Origin: CBDUBU01 sp965365465
GTDB lineage: Bacteria; Bacteroidota; Rhodothermia; Rhodothermales; DASSAV01
Direction of reading: 5' to 3'
DNA: 17,696 nt
Assembly (NCBI GenBank): GCA_965365465.1
Contig: CBDUBU010000053.1
Span: forward strand, 1-17,696
This document shows positions 13,415-17,696 of this stretch, one piece after another. Every line of letters starts with the position of its first letter. Within the stretch, counting starts at the first letter, position 1. The position numbers and the translations under genes are program-made. Below the pieces are notes generated by a model. It saw only the letters and a program-made list of their open reading frames with translations, was not told the DNA's origin and searched no databases.

Positions 13415-15328
13415 TCATAGCGGCCCGGCGAGTGTGCAGCCTTGTTGGCGCAGGGCCAGCGCAGTTTCCACCAGGTGCGGCCAGTGAATGAGCAGATAAC
13501 CAAACCTGTTGGTCAGGGCTTGAAGTAAAGCCAACCGCTCAGTCCTATCCCCCTCCAGATCGGGGGGTACATGATAATCCGTTTGCTTTTCTGCTTCCTG
13601 AAGCGAGGTGATGTAACGCCTCATATCGTCGATCCAGAACGGAGGAGCGCCGGTGCAGGCGCCCAGCCGATGTTCTGCAAACTGCATACTGGCCGCTATG
13701 GTCTGGCTGCACAGGGATTGCAGGCGGCGCTCGAAGTCCGCAGGCGCCAGGGCTGCCAAGCCGATCAGATGTCTGCCTGCGGCTGCCAGGCGGTCTGCGT
13801 TGCTGCGCTCTCCATTGAGATCTCCACCAGGCAGCAGTCTCAAGATGAGGTCGTTTGTATAAAAGGGTCTCATGCGCACGCGAGCCGGAAAAGGCCCGCG
13901 AGGTTCCGGCGGCAGGTGGAGCAGGGCGTACTCAGGCGCATATCCCTTGAAGGCGTTCTTGAAGCAAAGGCTCAAGAGGCCTCCAAAGATGCCGTCCTCA
14001 TTGCGCAGCACGGGCATGAAGGGCGGCAGGAGCGTACGCAAGTCCATGCCGAGGTTCATCGTAGAGCAGAACATGCTGTCTGCAATGGTCGCATGTATCG
14101 GCGCTCGCAATACGTGTCGGTTGCTTCGCCGCGCGTGGTAGGCCGATTCGGATGCCGTGAGACGCTGGAAGGAAGGTCCTTCGAGGAACAACCGGTGGCT
14201 GTTGCCGGCGGCGCCGGAATCGCCGGCTGTTCCCGATGACGTAACGGCCACCCGCGCTCCGGGCAGGGCCATGTTTGCAAGAAACTCCGGGCTGATGCGC
14301 TCGATGTCGAGACGGACAGCCGGGTTCTGTACTGCCGCAACGAGCGGCAAGACTTCCTTGCCCAGCAGTTGTTCGTGGACCCCCAGATAGTCGACGTCTA
14401 CGAGAGAAAGCGAGCCTGGAAAAGGGTCCTGATCGCTGAAGAACCAGTACGCACTGGCGTCGTTTTCAGAACTCAGGACAAGTCCGGGAGCGGCTTCCGG
14501 CGCTGCCGCCAGTTCGCAGACCGTGTCGTCATCGACCTGTAGACAGATCGCGCCCATAGCGTGAAGCAAGAACGCGTTGCGGGGGGCGCCGTACCGTGCT
14601 CTACACCGCTCGTCTCCCAGCAAGGCGAAATGCACGATCTCTGGGGGCGCCTCTGCGTAGCGTGCCAGGGCATCAGCGTAACGCGCACGTTGCCGGCGAT
14701 CCGCATAGGCGATTGCCGTCCCGTGGCGTTCTCGCAAGCCGCCCAGCATCAGCCTGTTGGCTTCGCAAACGTCGTTGTCGTCTGAATCGTCGATGACAAC
14801 AAACTCCGTTTCACGCCCAGACCGCCGGACATTCCTGATGTAGCTGGTTACAGCGCGTCCCAGGCTTTGGGTTCGGTTGCGTGTCGGTATGCCGATTACA
14901 GTAATCGGGTCCGGCTGTGCTGCACGAAGCACAGCCGTCCTGCAAAGAGAAAGTATTTGATCACGGATCTCGGCCTCCGAAACGAGGAACCCGTCCCTGA
15001 CGAAATCCATCAACCGGCGCTCGATCAAGTCGATTTCCGGCCGGGAATCCGCAGGACTTGAAACCGCAGCCTGATCGAAGCCAACCTGCGGCACGCTTTG
15101 TTGTGCTGCCTGAAGGGTTTCGAGAAAGCTCTGCGCTGCGTGGTTGCGCAGCGTTTTGAAAGTCTGGCAGGTAAAAAGCAAGTGGGCGACGAAACGAGGC
15201 AGCACGCTGCTTTTGCCCGTTTGCCCGGAGTGGATCAGCACGTGTCCATCCCCTTGCGGATGGGCAGAGACATCGAAACAGCGGTATCGTGCGGCCTCCT
15301 GCTCGCTTTCACGGGGCTGCCCCGGCAT
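13415..15328 (-). CDS. GT2-like glycosyltransferase with possible leader-binding N-terminus
   Basis: I chose the ATG at 15328 (637 aa), which has GGAG six bases upstream. The frame extends to an ATG at 15529 inside the preceding gene, but residues from there lack a ribosome site and overlap 83 bases of it. Residues about 142-186 show the nucleotide-sugar entry of GT-A enzymes (ITVIGIPTRNRTQSLGRAV, then EFVVIDDSDDND). CLQVDDDTV near 262-270 supplies a DxD metal motif. Near 14-65 the pattern YRCFDVSAHPQGDGHVLIHS to HLLFTCQTF resembles the PqqD-like domain of the neighbouring cyclodehydratase. If real, it would direct glycosylation to a leader peptide, but this is a weak similarity. Residues 380-460 (GPSFQRLTASES, PFMPVLRNEDGIFGG) look conserved but are unassigned. 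The gene ends at a strong terminator and lies 118 bases after the metallopeptidase gene. Confidence 0.85.
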   Translation of the reverse strand: MPGQPRESEQEAARYRCFDVSAHPQGDGHVLIHSGQTGKSSVLPRFVAHLLFTCQTFKTLRNHAAQSFLETLQAAQQSVPQVGFDQAAVSSPADSRPEIDLIERRLMDFVRDGFLVSEAEIRDQILSLCRTAVLRAAQPDPITVIGIPTRNRTQSLGRAVTSYIRNVRRSGRETEFVVIDDSDDNDVCEANRLMLGGLRERHGTAIAYADRRQRARYADALARYAEAPPEIVHFALLGDERCRARYGAPRNAFLLHAMGAICLQVDDDTVCELAAAPEAAPGLVLSSENDASAYWFFSDQDPFPGSLSLVDVDYLGVHEQLLGKEVLPLVAAVQNPAVRLDIERISPEFLANMALPGARVAVTSSGTAGDSGAAGNSHRLFLEGPSFQRLTASESAYHARRSNRHVLRAPIHATIADSMFCSTMNLGMDLRTLLPPFMPVLRNEDGIFGGLLSLCFKNAFKGYAPEYALLHLPPEPRGPFPARVRMRPFYTNDLILRLLPGGDLNGERSNADRLAAAGRHLIGLAALAPADFERRLQSLCSQTIAASMQFAEHRLGACTGAPPFWIDDMRRYITSLQEAEKQTDYHVPPDLEGDRTERLALLQALTNRFGYLLIHWPHLVETALALRQQGCTLAGPL

Positions 15329-15446
15329 GGCGTGCTCCACTGAGAGGTTCTCTGCTGTAATGTATGCAGGCGAGAAGATGTCAATGCAGTCAACGGAATG
15401 GTAGTACAGCGTCCGCGCTTTTACAACAACGATAGCAGCGTTCGTT

Positions 15447-17633
15447 CTACTTGACCAACAACAGTCTTCGGGTTTCGGAGTAGCCGTTCGCCTCCAGCCG
15501 ATAAAGATAAACCCCGCTTGGCAATCCACCCGCCTCGAATAGCGCGGTGTGCCTTCCGGCAGCCATTGGTCCGTCTACGAGCACCGCTGCTTTGCGCCCG
15601 AGCATATCAAACACGGACAGGCGCACGTGCGCCGGACGCGGCACGTCGAAGGAAATACGCGTCGCCGGGTTGAAGGGGTTCGGGTAGTTCTCGTGCAATG
15701 CGAAGCTGGCCGGCGGCCCTGCCTCATCCGCCGTTGCCACCCCCGTAACATCATTCCAGTAATACAGTGGCAGCACAGCTTCGCCATTGAACAGCAAGAG
15801 GCGGGTGGTTTTGCCCTGCGCGCCATATTCCCAGGCGAGTTCGCTGCCATCGCTCCAGTGGTGTACGAACTGGAAATAGACAGGCGTTTCAGGCGCAAGG
15901 GTCATGGAAACCGAGCTGCTGAAGATGCCGTCGCCGTCGGGATCGGAAAGCGGCGTGGTGGCGGTCCAACTCAGCGGGGCGGCATTGCCGCGCAGGCCGA
16001 CAACGCTGCCTGCGGGCAGATGACCGAGCCGGATCTCGCGGTTCATATCGACCTCGAAGGTGAGGACCCTGGTAATACTGGCGTTCCCTGTAATCGGGCG
16101 CACGTGGAAACTGACCGGCGTGGAAATTGATTGCGCCCCGGTGGGGTCGGTCACCCTGGCCCGGACAAGGTAATCCCCCTCTGCCAGGGACTGAATGAGT
16201 GGAGTTCCGGTATGCATGGGGCTGGTATCAAACACACCATCGTTATTCAGATCCCATTCCACCTGGAGACCTGACGTACCGTGATCGGGATCTCCGGACT
16301 GCCGCGCATCGAGCCACATGAATTGCGACGCAGCCGGCATGGGCGGACTGATCTGGATGAATGGCTGTGGCGCCCAGTTTTCCGTCAGGTTCGCCTTCAC
16401 TGTCAGCTTGGTCTCCTGTTTATTGCCATTAAGGTCGAAGACGGCAAGGTAGTATTCACTTTCTTTGTCGCGCAGGTGGTAGGGGGTTGTGAAGGTAGCG
16501 GAGGAGTTGATTCCGGAAAGTTTCATCTCACCGATGCGGTCCCCGTTAAGTGCGAGGCGGGCATGGGCCAGACCATCGGCATCAGAAGCGCTAAAGACCA
16601 GGCGAAGCTGGCCCCCCACCGGGACGCCGCCATCAGGCAGTGAAACCGCCAGTTTGGGAGGTTCGCTGCGTGGCTTGCCCTCGTTGAAATAGGGGCTGGT
16701 GTCAACGTACTGTGCTTCGGCATACGTCAGGCGCGTATAATCACCGGGGTAGGCGATCGGATCGATGTTGCCGCGGATGCCTCGCAGCCCGTTGCCCATC
16801 AGGTTGCCGTGGAAGTTATTGTCGTTTCGGAAGTCATGCGGCAGGCCCAGCGCATGGCCCAGTTCGTGCATCAGGGCTCCCGTCCAGGAGGAAGACACGG
16901 AGCTAAGGGTATTGCCCTCAAACCAGGCGAAAGAAATGTCTTGTTTGAGGGGCAACGGTCCCAGTTCGGGTATGACGAGACCGTCATAGGGGCGATCATC
17001 CTGCAAATAGCCAAGCATGGCAAGTCCGTTGCCGCCAATCATAGCAATGCCCGGATCGTTATTCGAGCCGTTGCTTGCGCCCAGCGCCACGCCTCCTATT
17101 ATGGACCCGTCTGTCTGTTGTACGTGCGCCTCGGGAACGAGAAGCCAGACTTCGTCCCACACCCAGGACGATATGCCGGCCCGCGCGGCAGCATCGATGG
17201 TGCGACTCCAGAGGTCATTCCCACCGGCGCCGCGCAAAACGCTGTCCGTCTCCGCAACGGAGACGACATGCACCCTTGGAGTTATGCCGTCGGCCTCGGT
17301 CTCTACACGAAAGGTGCGCGGTTCGAATCCGTTCTGTTCCATCTGCGCCTTAAACCACTGGCGACCAAGGACGATAGCGTCCTGCAGGGCGGCAACCCCA
17401 TTCGGCTGTGGCGTCCGGTTTGACGGGATGATGTATGCGATTCGCACCATTGGCGACCCGGCCAGCGCCTTGTGAGCAGCTCCTGTCTGCATCGGACCAA
17501 CAGGCGCTTCACATGACCCCCCTGCGGGATGAAGAAAACCGTTCGAGGAGGAAGGTTGCACTTGCGCATACAAGGAGATTGGCAGGCTCAGGATGAGCAG
17601 CGAGAAGATCAGAGAAAAGTAGCGGCGTTGCAT
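15447..17633 (-). CDS. Secreted metzincin-type metallopeptidase with PKD-like and T9SS sorting domains
   Basis: The 728-aa product starts with a signal peptide ending SLYAQ. The zinc site is LMHELGHALGLPHD (His256, Glu257, His260, His266), a metzincin-type HExxHxxGxxHD, followed by NLMGNGLRG as a likely Met-turn. An Ig/cadherin-like region follows near 325-412. A PKD-like domain at about 425-510 contains DARQSGDPDHGTSGLQVEWD. Residues 520-612 resemble a carbohydrate-binding strand domain with the Ca-type stretch DPDGDGIFSS. The last ~85 residues (ENYPNPFNPATRISFDVP to GVYLYRLEANG, ending LLLVK) are a type A T9SS sorting domain, so the enzyme should be exported by the Por system and anchored or released at the surface. 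The ATG lacks a strong ribosome site. The 63 bases upstream of it (17634-17696) show no clear promoter. Confidence 0.93.
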   Translation of the reverse strand: MQRRYFSLIFSLLILSLPISLYAQVQPSSSNGFLHPAGGSCEAPVGPMQTGAAHKALAGSPMVRIAYIIPSNRTPQPNGVAALQDAIVLGRQWFKAQMEQNGFEPRTFRVETEADGITPRVHVVSVAETDSVLRGAGGNDLWSRTIDAAARAGISSWVWDEVWLLVPEAHVQQTDGSIIGGVALGASNGSNNDPGIAMIGGNGLAMLGYLQDDRPYDGLVIPELGPLPLKQDISFAWFEGNTLSSVSSSWTGALMHELGHALGLPHDFRNDNNFHGNLMGNGLRGIRGNIDPIAYPGDYTRLTYAEAQYVDTSPYFNEGKPRSEPPKLAVSLPDGGVPVGGQLRLVFSASDADGLAHARLALNGDRIGEMKLSGINSSATFTTPYHLRDKESEYYLAVFDLNGNKQETKLTVKANLTENWAPQPFIQISPPMPAASQFMWLDARQSGDPDHGTSGLQVEWDLNNDGVFDTSPMHTGTPLIQSLAEGDYLVRARVTDPTGAQSISTPVSFHVRPITGNASITRVLTFEVDMNREIRLGHLPAGSVVGLRGNAAPLSWTATTPLSDPDGDGIFSSSVSMTLAPETPVYFQFVHHWSDGSELAWEYGAQGKTTRLLLFNGEAVLPLYYWNDVTGVATADEAGPPASFALHENYPNPFNPATRISFDVPRPAHVRLSVFDMLGRKAAVLVDGPMAAGRHTALFEAGGLPSGVYLYRLEANGYSETRRLLLVK

Positions 17634-17696
17634 GGCTTTAGACTAGGTTGTGTTGACAATGAGACACCAGGAGATTGACTGTGAGCATAGCTGGTG

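Noticed and set aside
13224..13418. Minus-strand 64-codon frame in the gap after the glycosyltransferase
   Set aside because: It starts inside the stop codon region and runs through the terminator hairpin and T run, so it is not a credible gene.
13571..14239. Plus-strand open frame of 222 codons
   Set aside because: Antisense to the glycosyltransferase gene, with no motif of its own.
15329..15529. N-terminal extension of the glycosyltransferase frame
   Set aside because: It would overlap the metallopeptidase gene, has no ribosome site, and a good GGAG-ATG pair exists at 15328.

Overview
The window reads as chromosomal DNA of a free-living member of the Bacteroidota/Rhodothermota side of the tree. 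The evidence is a type A Por-secretion (T9SS) sorting domain (motif NYPNPFNP) at the end of the last gene, a 14-repeat propeller/Y_Y_Y sensor kinase, small lipoproteins and many moderately GC-rich minus-strand genes. I cannot name the species. From 1.26 kb to the right end every convincing gene is on the minus strand. No IS element, CRISPR array or rRNA was seen.

Left end (1-1212) is a scarred accessory edge. It holds the last codons of an ORF entering from the left, a 20-bp tandem duplication, a weak attC-like dyad, a fragment of a GNAT acetyltransferase, and the 3' part of a tRNA with its terminator on the minus strand. The tRNA similarity stops in the anticodon loop, where the C-terminal half of a phage-type tyrosine integrase begins. 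This looks like an old tRNA integration site with deletions.

The centre (about 1.26-13.2 kb) looks like a RiPP/TOMM-type (azoline-forming) gene cluster with its own two-component system. In minus-strand order it runs: NarL/FixJ response regulator (13071-12412), an internally duplicated 374-aa protein of unknown family (12355-11231), a fused E1-like/YcaO cyclodehydratase with an N-terminal leader-binding domain (11222-8982), and a 14-repeat propeller sensor kinase (8947-5852). These four have gaps of 56, 8 and 34 bases and look like one operon. A second unit follows: two small Cys-rich lipoproteins sharing an ATGA overlap (5631-5155, 5158-4712), a subtilase without a signal peptide (4547-2934) and a predicted outer-membrane protein with a beta-barrel end (2827-1262). 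A 30-bp element occurs upstream of both units (5731-5760 and 13181-13210). The two copies match at 22 of 30 positions, carry the same half-site spacing, and lie at nearly the same distance from the first start codon, so they are good candidates for the binding site of the cluster's own response regulator.

Right part (13.4-17.6 kb): a 637-aa GT2-like glycosyltransferase with a possible leader-binding N-terminus, ending in a clear terminator, preceded by a secreted metzincin-type metallopeptidase with PKD-like, carbohydrate-binding-like and T9SS sorting domains. The glycosyltransferase may belong to the same pathway. No SagB-type dehydrogenase, dedicated ABC transporter or classical short precursor peptide is visible, so the substrate is open. 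The 374-aa protein ending in TDTYHCS and the Cys/Ser/Gly-rich lipoprotein tail are the best candidates in the window.
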